From NCBI RefSeq assembly GCF_011766325.1, contig NZ_BLLG01000028.1:1-39848 (forward strand): a stretch of DNA of 39,848 nucleotides. Reading direction: 5' to 3'. Positions within the stretch are counted from its first letter, which is position 1; each line of letters opens with the position of its first letter. The translations under genes and the position numbers were made by a program. The notes under the pieces are model-generated. The model was not told where the DNA came from and ran no database searches. It saw only the letters and a list, made by a program, of their open reading frames with translations. Source of the stretch: Streptomyces pacificus (GTDB lineage Bacteria; Actinomycetota; Actinomycetes; Streptomycetales; Streptomycetaceae). Positions 12,755-21,747 of this stretch are shown here, piece by piece.

Positions 12755-15687
12755 CGGCCGTCCCCCTTCATCGTCGTGCCCGGTGCTGTCCCGCCGGGGC
12801 CGCTGCCGTCCCCGGCGTTCTGGCGACGCCCGCGCTGCCAGCCGTGCTGCAGCGAGGCCATGCGGTCGCGGACCTGCTCCGCGTCCCGTTCGAAGTCCGG
12901 AGCGTCCTCCACCGCGGAGCCCTCACCGGCGGCGAGGGGCCCCGCGGCCTCACGCAACTGCGGTGCGAGGCCGGCCTGACGGACCCGGCGGGGCAGTCCT
13001 GCGGTCATCGGGCCCGAGGGGCCGCGGGCCGCTCGGACGGCGCTCGAGGCGCCGCCCGTATCGTCCTCGTCCGCCGGCCTGGACGTGTCACCGGGGGGCC
13101 GTGCGGGACCGCCGGTGCGGCGGGCGGGTCTGCTTCGCGGCGGGAGCCGCACCGGACCGGAGGGCAGGGCGCCTTCGGCGCAGTCAGGGCTGCTGCTGCC
13201 GGGGGGTTCCCGCCCGTCCCCGAGGAGTCCGGGCAGGGGGTGCGGGCCGCCCCGTCCCTCGACCAGGCGGCCGTTGTCCGCGACCAGCGTCGGAGGCTTG
13301 CGGCGCGGCAGGGAGACCAGGCGCCCGGGTGCCGGCTGTCCGCCCTTCCCGGGGCGTTCCGGCGGCCGGCCCGGAGCCTGCTGGCGCGGCACATCCGGGG
13401 TTCGCGGGGAGTCCCGGTCCCCGAACAGCCCACCGCGCCCGCCGTCGGTACCGTCTGCGGCGCCGATGCCGCCGATGCCGTCCGTGTGCGCGGCGTGCGC
13501 GGCGTGCTCGGCGTGCGCGCTGCCGGCCGCGACACCGGCCGCGGCAGCGCCGATCGGCTCGGCCGTGCCGGTGCGACCGGCACGGCCGCCGGGAGCCGGC
13601 CGGTCGTCGAACCCCAGACTGCCTATGGGCGCTTCGAGTTCGACGGGGCCGTCGAGCACGACCGGGCGTGTGAGGGCGGCCGGGAACTGCGAGAGGGCCT
13701 CGAGAGGGCCGGCCCCGGAAGGGCGGCGGGAGCCGTCCCGTACTCCCGGGGAGCGCTTGCGGTCGAGCCGGAAGCCGGTGCCCTCGGCATCGGGGGCGTC
13801 GGTGAGCAGCGCCGCCGGGACGAAGACGACCGCGGTGGTCCCTCCGTACGGCGACTGCTGCAGGGAGACGCGCACGTTCTGCCGCCGCGCGAGCCGGCTG
13901 ACGACGAAGAGGCCGAGCCTGTCGGTGTCGGAGAGCTCGAACTCGGGGGTCTCCGCCAGCCGGAGGTTGGCGTCAAGCAGTGCCTCGGGGGCCATCCCGA
14001 GCCCGCGGTCGTGGATCTCCACGGTGAAGCCGTTGGCGACCCTCTCGCCGTGCACCTGCACACCGGTGTGCGGGGGCGAGAACACCGTGGCGTTCTCCAG
14101 CAGTTCGGCGATCAGGTGGGTGAGGTCGGAGACCGCGGGACCGGCCACGCCGACACGCGCCAGCCGTCTGACCTCGATCCGCTCGTAGTCCTCGACCTCG
14201 GCGACGGCGGCCCGCACGACGTCCATCAGCTGGATCGGCTTGCGCCACTGCCGGGAGGGGGCGGAGCCCGAGAGGATCACCAGCCCCTCCGCGTGCCGGC
14301 GCATCCGGGTGGTGAGGTGGTCGAGCCGGAACAGGTCCGCCAGTTCCTCCGCGTCCTCGGTGCGGCGTTCCATCGCGTCGAGGAGGGTGAGCTGGCGGTG
14401 GAGGAGGACCTGGTTGCGGCGGGCGAGGTTGACGAAGACCTCGGAGACCCCGCGGCGCATGTCGGCCTGCTTGACGGCGGCCTCGACGGCGGCCCGCTGA
14501 AGGGTGTTGAGCGCCTTGCCGACCTGCCCGATCTCGTCCTTGCCGTACTCGAGGTGCGGTGCCTCGGTCTCCACGTCGACGTTCTCCCCGGCGGCGAGCC
14601 GGCGCATCACCCCGGGGAGGCGGACGCCGGAGACCTCGTGCGCTTCCTTCCGCAGCCGGGACAGCGCACGCACGAGGTCGCGGCCGATGCGCACGGAGAC
14701 GGCGACGGAGACGAGCAGGGCCAGGAAGCCGAGGACCCCGGCGACGCCCGCCTTGACGAGCACCCCGTACGCGGCGGGCTCCGCACGGTCCTGGTAGCGG
14801 TCGCCCGCCTCTCCCGACTGGCGGGCCAGATCCTCCAGTACGGGCCCGGCCAGCTGCTGCCACCGGTCGGCGCCCACGACGCGGGGCTCGTCCGTGGCGC
14901 CCTCGGCGAGCAGTCGCTCCTCGGTCTCGCGCAGGGGCTGGGTGTCGTGGCTGCTCCAGTACCGCTCGAAGATCTCGCGTTCGGAAGCGGGCAGCACCTC
15001 GAGATTGACCTCGTACAGGAGCCTGCGGTTGGCGACGAGGTCCGTCACGGCGCGGATCTCCCGTGCGGTGATCCTGCCCGCGACAAGCGACGAGGCCACG
15101 AGGGCGTCCTCACGGGAGAGGAGTTCGCGGGCGCGTACCACTCCGACCAGGGCCCGGCCCTGTCTCTCCAGCTCGACACTCCCCAGGCCGCTCAGGGAGG
15201 CGAGGAAGCCGTAGCAGGGGTCGACCAGGCGGTTGTAGAAGTCCAGGGCCTGGGCACGGCTGATGGCGTTCTGCTCGACGTTCCGGCGCAGCGAGTCGAG
15301 ACCGTCGAACGCGTCGAGGAGCCGGGCGAGGCGGCGTGACGCATCAGGGCCGAGCGAGCTCCTGACCTCGGAGTCGAGTGCGCTGGTACGGATTTCGGCC
15401 ACCGCCCGGTCCGTCTCGCTGCGCCGGCCGCGCAGGGCGACCAGGGAGTCGGCGGCACGGGGGTCGGCCAGGTACACGAGGGTCTGGCGGCGTTCCCTCT
15501 GGATGACCCGGACGGTGTCCTCGAGGGGGAGGCCGACCCGCTCGAAGGTGTAACCGGCGTCCAGCAGTTGCTTTGCCTCACGGCCGGTCAGTGCGGTCGC
15601 GAACCCCCACAGCGCGGTCAGGGAGACGAGCGGCACGAGCAGCAGCGCCACGATCTTCCGGCGGATGGACTTCCCGCGAAAGCGCAT
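12751..15687 (-). CDS. cvnA: Conservon sensor histidine kinase-like protein CvnA
   Basis: This 978-aa membrane sensor has a first transmembrane helix at about 11-31 (KIVALLLVPLVSLTALWGF), an extracellular nitrate/sulfonate-sensor-type helical domain at 35-300, a second helix at about 310-333, a HAMP-like region to 405, a dimerisation section with LDHLTTRMRRHAEGL (His457), and a HATPase_c domain at about 487-625 (N box ELLENAT, DRGLGM, SPYGGTTA). Residues 630-978 are a long Pro-, Gly- and Arg-rich, probably disordered tail. The start at 15687 follows GGGGGAGG by 4 nt; an ATG at 15711 is less likely. It is the first gene of cvnABCD, and its stop overlaps cvnB. Confidence 0.94.
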   Translation of the reverse strand: MRFRGKSIRRKIVALLLVPLVSLTALWGFATALTGREAKQLLDAGYTFERVGLPLEDTVRVIQRERRQTLVYLADPRAADSLVALRGRRSETDRAVAEIRTSALDSEVRSSLGPDASRRLARLLDAFDGLDSLRRNVEQNAISRAQALDFYNRLVDPCYGFLASLSGLGSVELERQGRALVGVVRARELLSREDALVASSLVAGRITAREIRAVTDLVANRRLLYEVNLEVLPASEREIFERYWSSHDTQPLRETEERLLAEGATDEPRVVGADRWQQLAGPVLEDLARQSGEAGDRYQDRAEPAAYGVLVKAGVAGVLGFLALLVSVAVSVRIGRDLVRALSRLRKEAHEVSGVRLPGVMRRLAAGENVDVETEAPHLEYGKDEIGQVGKALNTLQRAAVEAAVKQADMRRGVSEVFVNLARRNQVLLHRQLTLLDAMERRTEDAEELADLFRLDHLTTRMRRHAEGLVILSGSAPSRQWRKPIQLMDVVRAAVAEVEDYERIEVRRLARVGVAGPAVSDLTHLIAELLENATVFSPPHTGVQVHGERVANGFTVEIHDRGLGMAPEALLDANLRLAETPEFELSDTDRLGLFVVSRLARRQNVRVSLQQSPYGGTTAVVFVPAALLTDAPDAEGTGFRLDRKRSPGVRDGSRRPSGAGPLEALSQFPAALTRPVVLDGPVELEAPIGSLGFDDRPAPGGRAGRTGTAEPIGAAAAGVAAGSAHAEHAAHAAHTDGIGGIGAADGTDGGRGGLFGDRDSPRTPDVPRQQAPGRPPERPGKGGQPAPGRLVSLPRRKPPTLVADNGRLVEGRGGPHPLPGLLGDGREPPGSSSPDCAEGALPSGPVRLPPRSRPARRTGGPARPPGDTSRPADEDDTGGASSAVRAARGPSGPMTAGLPRRVRQAGLAPQLREAAGPLAAGEGSAVEDAPDFERDAEQVRDRMASLQHGWQRGRRQNAGDGSGPGGTAPGTTMKGDGR

Positions 15688-15816
15688 GGCCTCCCCCAGC
15701 TCGACCCGCACGGACGGTGCGCGGGTGGTGATGTCCGCTTGGCGCGTGGTGTCGCCGTCTGTCGCGAGAGGTGACGAGTTGCCCGGGTCCGGTCTCCCGC
15801 GTCAGCAAACGGCGTG

Positions 15817-15875
15817 AGCCTACTACTGACGGAGTGCCAACTCGAAGGCCCGTCCGGACGTTTTTCGGCCGGACG
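15817..15875 (-). promoter_or_regulatory. Possible conservon promoter and upstream inverted repeat
   Basis: On the minus strand a TAGGCT box (15822-15817) could be the -10 of cvnA, with a weak TTCGAG 18 bp upstream. Further upstream, CGTCCGG (15851-15857) and CCGGACG (15869-15875) form a 7-bp inverted repeat around a T-rich 11-nt loop. Both are inference from position; the leader would be about 120 nt. Confidence 0.35.
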
Positions 15876-16151
15876 CCGAGTCGTTGATCAGGAGTTGTCC
15901 GGGTATTCGCGGACGTGACGCTCGGGGCCGCCGCCGGTCACACCGGGGGCGACGGCACCGACGCCCGACGGACGTATGGCCGGAAATCCCTGCCCCGGGG
16001 GGAATCTTCCGTGACGTCCGTTCGTCCTCGGGTACGGGGGACGGAAGATGAACGGGAGTTGCGGGGAACCGCCCACGGACGCGCCGGCGTGCACGTACCG
16101 GAAACGGGTGGCCAACCCGCAGCCGGAGATGACGGGGACGGAGCGCAGACC
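15876..16151. other. Intergenic region upstream of the small membrane protein
   Basis: No gene is supported here. The frame of the following gene is open back to 15915, but that extension has neither a well-placed ribosome binding site nor a protein-like composition. GGAAT at 16001 followed by GTT has only a 14-nt spacer and is not a sigma-R promoter. Confidence 0.4.
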
Positions 16152-16565
16152 ATGGCGACGGCGGACGAGACGGAACTGCCGGGCGGGCTCTGGGTGGAGG
16201 AGCCGGTGGGACGGCGGCGGCTGCCCGATCCGGTGCGCACGGCGGCCGTGCGTGCCGTGATCGTGGCTGCGGTGGCCATGACCCAGGCGCTGACGGCCTT
16301 CTTCCTCACCCTTGCGGGATCGTGGCTGGCGTTCCCGATGGTCCTGAGCAGCGTGGCGAGCACGGTCGGAGCGACCTGGGCCGTGCTGGACGTCTGGGTG
16401 ACCCGCCAGGTGTGGAACCAGCGCAACGGCGTCGTCTCGGTCCCGAGCAGCACGGCACGCCGGCTGAGGCGTGAGCGGCGGCAGGCGCGGCGGACGGCCC
16501 GTGCCGAGGCGCGCGAGTCCGCCCGGATAGGGCGAAGCGGTACGGGGAGGCTTTCGCAGGCCTGA
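16152..16565 (+). CDS. Small membrane protein with two transmembrane helices
   Basis: This 137-aa protein has two adjacent hydrophobic segments at about 37-60 (VRAVIVAAVAMTQALTAFFL) and 62-85 (AGSWLAFPMVLSSVASTVGA), then VLDVWVTRQVWNQRNGVVS and a strongly basic Arg-rich C terminus, probably cytoplasmic. I do not recognise a named family; proteins like this are conserved hypotheticals in Streptomyces. The ATG at 16152 has GGAG 9 nt upstream. It is divergent from the conservon and convergent with the SMC-like gene. Confidence 0.75.
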   Translation: MATADETELPGGLWVEEPVGRRRLPDPVRTAAVRAVIVAAVAMTQALTAFFLTLAGSWLAFPMVLSSVASTVGATWAVLDVWVTRQVWNQRNGVVSVPSSTARRLRRERRQARRTARAEARESARIGRSGTGRLSQA

Positions 16566-16566
16566 G

Positions 16567-16651
16567 CCCGCCGTGGCGGGGGCACCCCCGTACCCCCATA
16601 ACCCCCCGTACCCCCCGTACGCGCGGACCCGTGCCCCGGGCCGCTCGGGGC
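16567..16651 (+). terminator. Terminator hairpins between convergent genes
   Basis: CCCGC-CGTG-GCGGG (16567-16580) begins one base after the stop of the membrane protein. A second hairpin, GCCCCG (16633-16638) with CGGGGC (16646-16651), is followed by CTTTCTG, the closest to a U tract in this part. The region separates the membrane protein from the convergent SMC-like gene. Confidence 0.55.
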
Positions 16652-16769
16652 CTTTCTGTGCCCGTTCGGGGTGGGCCCTGGGCCGCTCGGTGCCCGCCCC
16701 GGCCGCTCCGGATGACCCGGCAATCCCTGCGGGGCGCCGAAGGCGCGGGCCGCGATCGGGCGCCGGGCC

Positions 16770-19700
16770 TCAGGCCTCGGGGAGCGGGGCAGCCGCAGCC
16801 CCTCGCTCGCCGGGCACGGGCGCCGGAGACGGCTCGTCCGCGCCTCGCCGGAACATCCTCGTCGCGCTGATCTCCCCGTGCACGGTCTCTCCGTCGGTGC
16901 GCTGCCGGGGGAGACCGGGACGCAGATGCTCCTCGACGCTGATGTACTTCAGGCCCGCCCGCAGGTCCGCGTCGTTGCGAAGTCTGATCACCAGCGGGAA
17001 CTCCGCGAGGGCTGTGGTGTCGAACAGGCCCGTGGTGTAGAGCAGCTGGACCCCCAGGGCATCGGCCACGGCGCGCTGCAGCTCCAGCAGATACGTGGCG
17101 TTGGCCCGGCCGATGGGGTTGTCCAGGAACAGCGTCCCGGCATGCCGGTGCCTGTCCCGGCCCCGGTCGTTGCTGCGGAGCGCGGCCATGGTGCAGTAGA
17201 GCGCGATCGCCGCGGTGAGCAGCTGGCCGCCGGAGAAGACGTCTCCCATCTGACCGACCGGTACCCGCTCGGCGCGCAGCACCGCGTCCGGCTTGAGGAT
17301 CTCCACGGCCACGCCCTTCGGTTCGAGGGCCGCCCGGACGGCGCGCAGCAGCAGGGACATGCCGTCCCGGCTGAGGTCCGAGTTCTTCCGCACGGCGGCG
17401 CGGGTGGCCTCGTCGACGACCTCCCCGAGCCGCTCGGTGAGCGTCGCCTGGTCGGGCTCCTCGAAGCGGATCCGCAGGAATTCCTGGCCCGACCACTCCC
17501 CCAGTCCTTCGGGGAGCCGGGAGAGCCGCTGTGCGGAGCGGAGCGTGGTGAGGGCGGACTCCACCAGTCCGCGCAGCCGGTCCACGATGGAGTCGCGGTT
17601 GCGCTCCAGCTGGGCCAGTTCGTCGGTCAGGACCCGCAGTCTCGGCGCGAACGCCTCGGCCCAGCGCGCCGCGTGCTCGGGTAGTGCGGACGCCGGCAGC
17701 TCACGGATCTGCAGGCGCGCCGGGGTGCGCACCGCCTCGTAGCGGGTGGAGTTGGCGTGCCGCACGAGCACGTCGCTCGCCTCGCGCACGGCCGACTCGG
17801 CGGCCGACAGGTCGGCCGCGCAGCCGCGCAGGGAGCGGCGGGCCTCGGCGGCCGAGTGCCTGGCCTCGTCGAGGCTTCCCGGATAGGCCCCCGGCTCCTC
17901 CTGGTCCTCGTCGGAGTGGTCCCTGAGCAGGTCGCGCAGGAGGGCCGCCGTGTCGTCGAAGCCGCTCGCGGCGTCCTCGGCGGTTCGGTGCGCGTGCAGC
18001 AGCTCGGCGTGTCTCGCGCGGGCGGTGTCCAGCGCCTCAGTGAGGGCGGCCAGTTCGCCGGTGGCGGTCCGCAGCAGCGCTTGGGCATGCCGGGCGTCCG
18101 AGGGCTCGAGTTCCCCGGGAAGTCCGGTGTGCGCGTCGCCGTCGGCCGGTGCGAGGCGCTCGGCCTCGCCGCGCAGCCGGCCGAGCTTCTCGCTCGCCTC
18201 GGAGGCGCGCGTCTCCAGCATCTGCACCTGCGCCTCGGCGCGGGCCGCGGCGGCCTGGCGGGAAGGCCCGTCCGCGCCGTCGGTTCCCTCCAGCAGTTGG
18301 GCGGCACGCGTGCGGACCCTGTTGGTGAGCCGGTCGAGTTCGGCGAGCGCGGCGCTCTCGTCGCTCTCGGCGCGGGCCTGTTCGGCGCGGAGGTCGGCGC
18401 CCACGCCGACCTTCTCGTACAGCTGCGACGCGGCGCGGTACGCCTCCCGCAGGGCCGGCAGCGAGGGCGGCGGGGTGCCGGGGGGCTCGTCGGGCTCGGG
18501 CAGCCGCTCGGGGGCGCCCGCGATCTCGGCACGCTCCGCACGGAGGGCGCGTGCGGTGCGCCGGGCGTCGTCCGCGGCACGCTGGGCGGCCCGGCGGTCC
18601 TGGTCCGCGGCTCTCGCCCGCTCCAGGCAGCCGGCGGCCCGCGCCTCGGACTCGGCCGCCTCGTCGCCGAGTTCACGGAGTCTCGCCTGCCAGCCGCCGC
18701 GCTCGCGGAGCCGGAAGGCCAGCCCGGCGAGGGCGTCCGCGGCGCGGCGGGCCCGCTGGGCGGCGTCCTGCCGCTCGTCGCGCACCCGGGCGCTGTCGGC
18801 GGCGGCCGCTTCGGCCTCGACCCGGGCGGTGCGGGCTCCGGCGAGTGCCGCCTCGGCCGCCTCGGCCGCCTCCCCGGCGGTGCCCGCTGCCCGGGCGAGT
18901 TCGGCGAGCATGCCGGGCGGGCAGTCGGCGCGCCAGGATCCGATGCGGGCGGCGAGGGCCCGGTCACCCGTCAGCCGGGCCGCGAGGGCCCTGATCTCCT
19001 CGTCCCGCGCCGCGGCCCTGGTCCGGAGTGCCTGGCGCTCCTCGTCCGCGGCGTGCTCGTCGTGCATGGCCGGGTTCGGCGGGACGAGGAACACGCCGGT
19101 GTCCGTCCCGGCTGCCGGGTCCGGCACGGGGGCGAGCAGCGCGGCCGCGGTACCGACGGCGACGGTGGAACGCGGCAGCAGGGCCGCCCCGGTCAGCACC
19201 TCGCGAGCCCGGGAGTACGAGACGGGGTCGGTGATCACGACACCGTCGACCAGCTCGGGCCGCGTGGCGAGCACGGCGGCGTGCTCGGCCGGGGGGACGG
19301 CCTGGGCGAGGTAGCGCCAGCCGGGGAGCGCGGGGATGCCGTGCTCGCCGAGGAACTCGACGGTGGCGAGGACGTCGGGGCCGGGGGGGAGCAGACCGCC
19401 GTCGCCGAGGGCTCCGAGGATGCGGGAGTCGTCCGCGGCCGCGGTCCTCAGATCGAACAGGTGGCGCTCGGCGGCCGCGACGCGCTGGTCGAGCAACTCG
19501 CGCAGTTCGTCGGCGCAGCGGTCGAACTCCTCTGCGGTGAGGGGCCCTTCGGCGGCGTGCTCGCGCCGGGCGCCGACCGGGTGCCCGGCGGCAGCGGACC
19601 GCGCGGCAGCGGCGTCGGCCGGGCCGTCGCCGGGACCTGCCGCCTGGGCCGGAAGTGCGGCCCCGGCGGCCGGGGCCGGTCCGCCCGCTTGCGGAGACGG

Positions 19701-21584
19701 CGCCCGCCGGGGCCCCGGGACCTCCGCCGCGCCGGCGGACGCCGGCAGACTGAGCAGTTCGGCGAGGCGGCCGGAAGCGGCGATGGAGGCCGCGGCGAGC
19801 CGCTCGGCCTCGTGGGCGCGGGCGGCCGCCTCGGCGGCGTCCGCGGCACGGGCCGCGGCCAGTTCGGCCGCGGTCTCGGCGGCCGAGGTCTCCCGGGCGC
19901 GCTCCGCGGCCGAGCGGGCGGCCTGCCGTGCCGCGTCCCAGGCGGCGACGGCGGCCTTCTCGGCGTCGCCGGCGGCGAGGGCGGCCCGGGCGGGGTCGGC
20001 GTCGGGGGCGGTGTCGTCGAGCCACCCGGCGCGGACGGCCTCCGCGGTCTCCTGTTCGACCTCGGCGAGGCGCTGGCGCAGATGGCCGGCCTCGCTGCGC
20101 GCCCGTTGGGCGTCGGTGGCGGCGGCGGTGGCGTCGCGGTGGGCGGCCTCGCCGGTCTCCTGGAGAGCGGCGGCGCGCTCCTCCTCCTCGTTGGCCAGGG
20201 CTTCGCCGTCGTCGGCGGCGGAGTGCAGGGCGCGCACGAGGTCGGCGGCGGCCCTCGCGCGGGCCGCCAGCGCCGGCGCGGCGTCCCGCTCGGCGTCGCG
20301 GATGGCGGCGGCCACGCGCGCGGAGCGGTCCCCGGCGGCGCGGTGGCGGAGCACCGTCTCGGCGGCCTGCCAGGCGGAGGAGAGGGTGCGGGCGTCGCTC
20401 AGTTCGCGCCGGTGGGCGGCGGCGGCCCGTTCCGCGGCGGAGAGTGCCAGCGAGGCGTGCCGGTAGGCCAGTTCGGACGCGATGAGGGAGCTGTGGCCGC
20501 GGGACCGCTCCGCCTCGGTGACGGTGTGCGCGGCGGCGGTGACCTGCTGGGCGAGTTCGGCCGCGCGCTCCCGCTCCTCTCCCGCCCTGGCGGACAGCCG
20601 GCGGGCCAGCGCCCGGGTGCGGCGCTCGGCTCCGAGGTGGATGTCGCGCGCCCTGGCCCGGGTGCCGGCTGCCGCCACGATACGGCCGAGGAGATCGGCG
20701 GAGCCCGCGGTGAAGTCCCGTTCGGCGATGAGTTCGGCGCGGCGGCCCAGTTTGCCGCCGAATCCGCTGACGAGGTCGGCGAGCCCGTCGGTGTCGCGGG
20801 TGTCGGTGACGGCGCGCAGCAGCAGGTCCGTGAAATCGGAGTCCTTCTTGACCGCGAACAGGCCGGCGGCCTCTCCCTCGTCCGCGTTCATCTCCCGCTG
20901 GTACCGGAAGAGTTCGGGGTCCAGCCCGAGGTCGCCGAGGTGCTCGTTCCAGCGGTCGTGGATCTCCTCCCAGGTCACCTCCAGGTGCGGGTACGCCTTG
21001 CCCGCCTCGGTGACGGCGTCGCGGAAGCCCTTCATGGTGCGACGGCGGCCCCGGGCGCCGGAGGCGCCCTCGACGGGCGAGCGGACGGGGGTGGACTCGG
21101 CCACCGGCAGCGAGTCCAGGCTGAGGCCGGGCCCCGGCCGGAAGGAGTACCAGGCCTCGGCGAACTTCCGGGGGTCGTTGGAGACCTGACGGCCGCGCCA
21201 CTCGCTGGCCTTGCCGACCACGACCAGCTCGCCGGTGAGGGTGTGCTGCCACTCCAGGGCGACATGGCCGCAGTCGTCGGCGAGCAGGAACTTGCGCAGC
21301 ACCCCGGAGCTGGCGCCGCCGAGGGTGTTCCGGTGGCCGGGCAGCATCACCGAGAAGATCAGCTTGAGGAGGACGGACTTGCCGCCGCCGTTCTCCAGGA
21401 AGAGCACGCCCGCGGGTGCCGGGCGGCGGGGCGGACCGACCGGCTCCTCCTCGAAGAACTCGGCCTGCGTCGGGGCCGGGTCGGGCACGGGGGCGCCGAC
21501 TCCGCGCAGGTCCAGCACGGTGTCGGCATAGCGCGCACCGGCGGGCCCGATGGAGTAGAGGCGTACCCGGGACAGCTCGTACAT
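16770..21584 (-). CDS. Large SMC/MukB-like ATPase of a condensin-like cassette
   Basis: This 1604-aa protein has the SMC/Rad50/MukB architecture. An N-terminal ATPase half carries the P-loop ENGGGKS (64-70, Lys69). A long Ala-, Arg- and Glu-rich coiled coil follows, then a globular centre at roughly 690-850 that could be a hinge, a second coiled coil, and a C-terminal ATPase half with the ABC signature FSGGQ (Ser1451) and Walker B LFLDNPIG (Asp1488, Asn1489). The Walker B glutamate is replaced by Asn, and the first P-loop glycine is Leu. I recall similar actinobacterial proteins grouped with TIGR02680/JetC/MksB, not checked. It is the last gene of a three-gene set, 163 bp after the 319-aa gene. 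It may load on DNA as a chromosome or plasmid condensin. Confidence 0.8.
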   Translation of the reverse strand: MYELSRVRLYSIGPAGARYADTVLDLRGVGAPVPDPAPTQAEFFEEEPVGPPRRPAPAGVLFLENGGGKSVLLKLIFSVMLPGHRNTLGGASSGVLRKFLLADDCGHVALEWQHTLTGELVVVGKASEWRGRQVSNDPRKFAEAWYSFRPGPGLSLDSLPVAESTPVRSPVEGASGARGRRRTMKGFRDAVTEAGKAYPHLEVTWEEIHDRWNEHLGDLGLDPELFRYQREMNADEGEAAGLFAVKKDSDFTDLLLRAVTDTRDTDGLADLVSGFGGKLGRRAELIAERDFTAGSADLLGRIVAAAGTRARARDIHLGAERRTRALARRLSARAGEERERAAELAQQVTAAAHTVTEAERSRGHSSLIASELAYRHASLALSAAERAAAAHRRELSDARTLSSAWQAAETVLRHRAAGDRSARVAAAIRDAERDAAPALAARARAAADLVRALHSAADDGEALANEEEERAAALQETGEAAHRDATAAATDAQRARSEAGHLRQRLAEVEQETAEAVRAGWLDDTAPDADPARAALAAGDAEKAAVAAWDAARQAARSAAERARETSAAETAAELAAARAADAAEAAARAHEAERLAAASIAASGRLAELLSLPASAGAAEVPGPRRAPSPQAGGPAPAAGAALPAQAAGPGDGPADAAAARSAAAGHPVGARREHAAEGPLTAEEFDRCADELRELLDQRVAAAERHLFDLRTAAADDSRILGALGDGGLLPPGPDVLATVEFLGEHGIPALPGWRYLAQAVPPAEHAAVLATRPELVDGVVITDPVSYSRAREVLTGAALLPRSTVAVGTAAALLAPVPDPAAGTDTGVFLVPPNPAMHDEHAADEERQALRTRAAARDEEIRALAARLTGDRALAARIGSWRADCPPGMLAELARAAGTAGEAAEAAEAALAGARTARVEAEAAAADSARVRDERQDAAQRARRAADALAGLAFRLRERGGWQARLRELGDEAAESEARAAGCLERARAADQDRRAAQRAADDARRTARALRAERAEIAGAPERLPEPDEPPGTPPPSLPALREAYRAASQLYEKVGVGADLRAEQARAESDESAALAELDRLTNRVRTRAAQLLEGTDGADGPSRQAAAARAEAQVQMLETRASEASEKLGRLRGEAERLAPADGDAHTGLPGELEPSDARHAQALLRTATGELAALTEALDTARARHAELLHAHRTAEDAASGFDDTAALLRDLLRDHSDEDQEEPGAYPGSLDEARHSAAEARRSLRGCAADLSAAESAVREASDVLVRHANSTRYEAVRTPARLQIRELPASALPEHAARWAEAFAPRLRVLTDELAQLERNRDSIVDRLRGLVESALTTLRSAQRLSRLPEGLGEWSGQEFLRIRFEEPDQATLTERLGEVVDEATRAAVRKNSDLSRDGMSLLLRAVRAALEPKGVAVEILKPDAVLRAERVPVGQMGDVFSGGQLLTAAIALYCTMAALRSNDRGRDRHRHAGTLFLDNPIGRANATYLLELQRAVADALGVQLLYTTGLFDTTALAEFPLVIRLRNDADLRAGLKYISVEEHLRPGLPRQRTDGETVHGEISATRMFRRGADEPSPAPVPGERGAAAAPLPEA

Positions 21585-21747
21585 GGCGGCGGACTCTCGT
21601 TGTTCTCTGCGTGGTCGGCGGCGGTCGGCGGGCTCGGCGGGCTCGGCGGCGGGTGGCTTCGTAAGGGGGGCGTAGGGGGCGAACAGGAGTTATCCGGGGC
21701 GGCGTTGAGACCCCCGGAAGGCGGAAGGGGTGTCGCCGCCCGCCGGG
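21585..21747 (-). other. Spacer between the 319-aa gene and the SMC-like gene
   Basis: The 163-bp spacer contains a GGCGGGCTC direct repeat near 21625-21645 (plus strand). No clear promoter or terminator is seen. The ribosome binding site before the SMC-like ATG at 21584 is weak. Confidence 0.35.

Noticed and set aside
12745..15339. 864-codon open frame on the plus strand
   Set aside because: It is antisense to cvnA, whose domains are clear; no ribosome binding site or family motif is present.
16001..16022. Sigma-R-like promoter (GGAAT and GTT)
   Set aside because: The spacer is about 14 nt instead of 18-19.
15915..16151. N-terminal extension of the small membrane protein
   Set aside because: The frame is open but has no suitable ribosome binding site, and the translated stretch is low in hydrophobic residues and unlike a domain.
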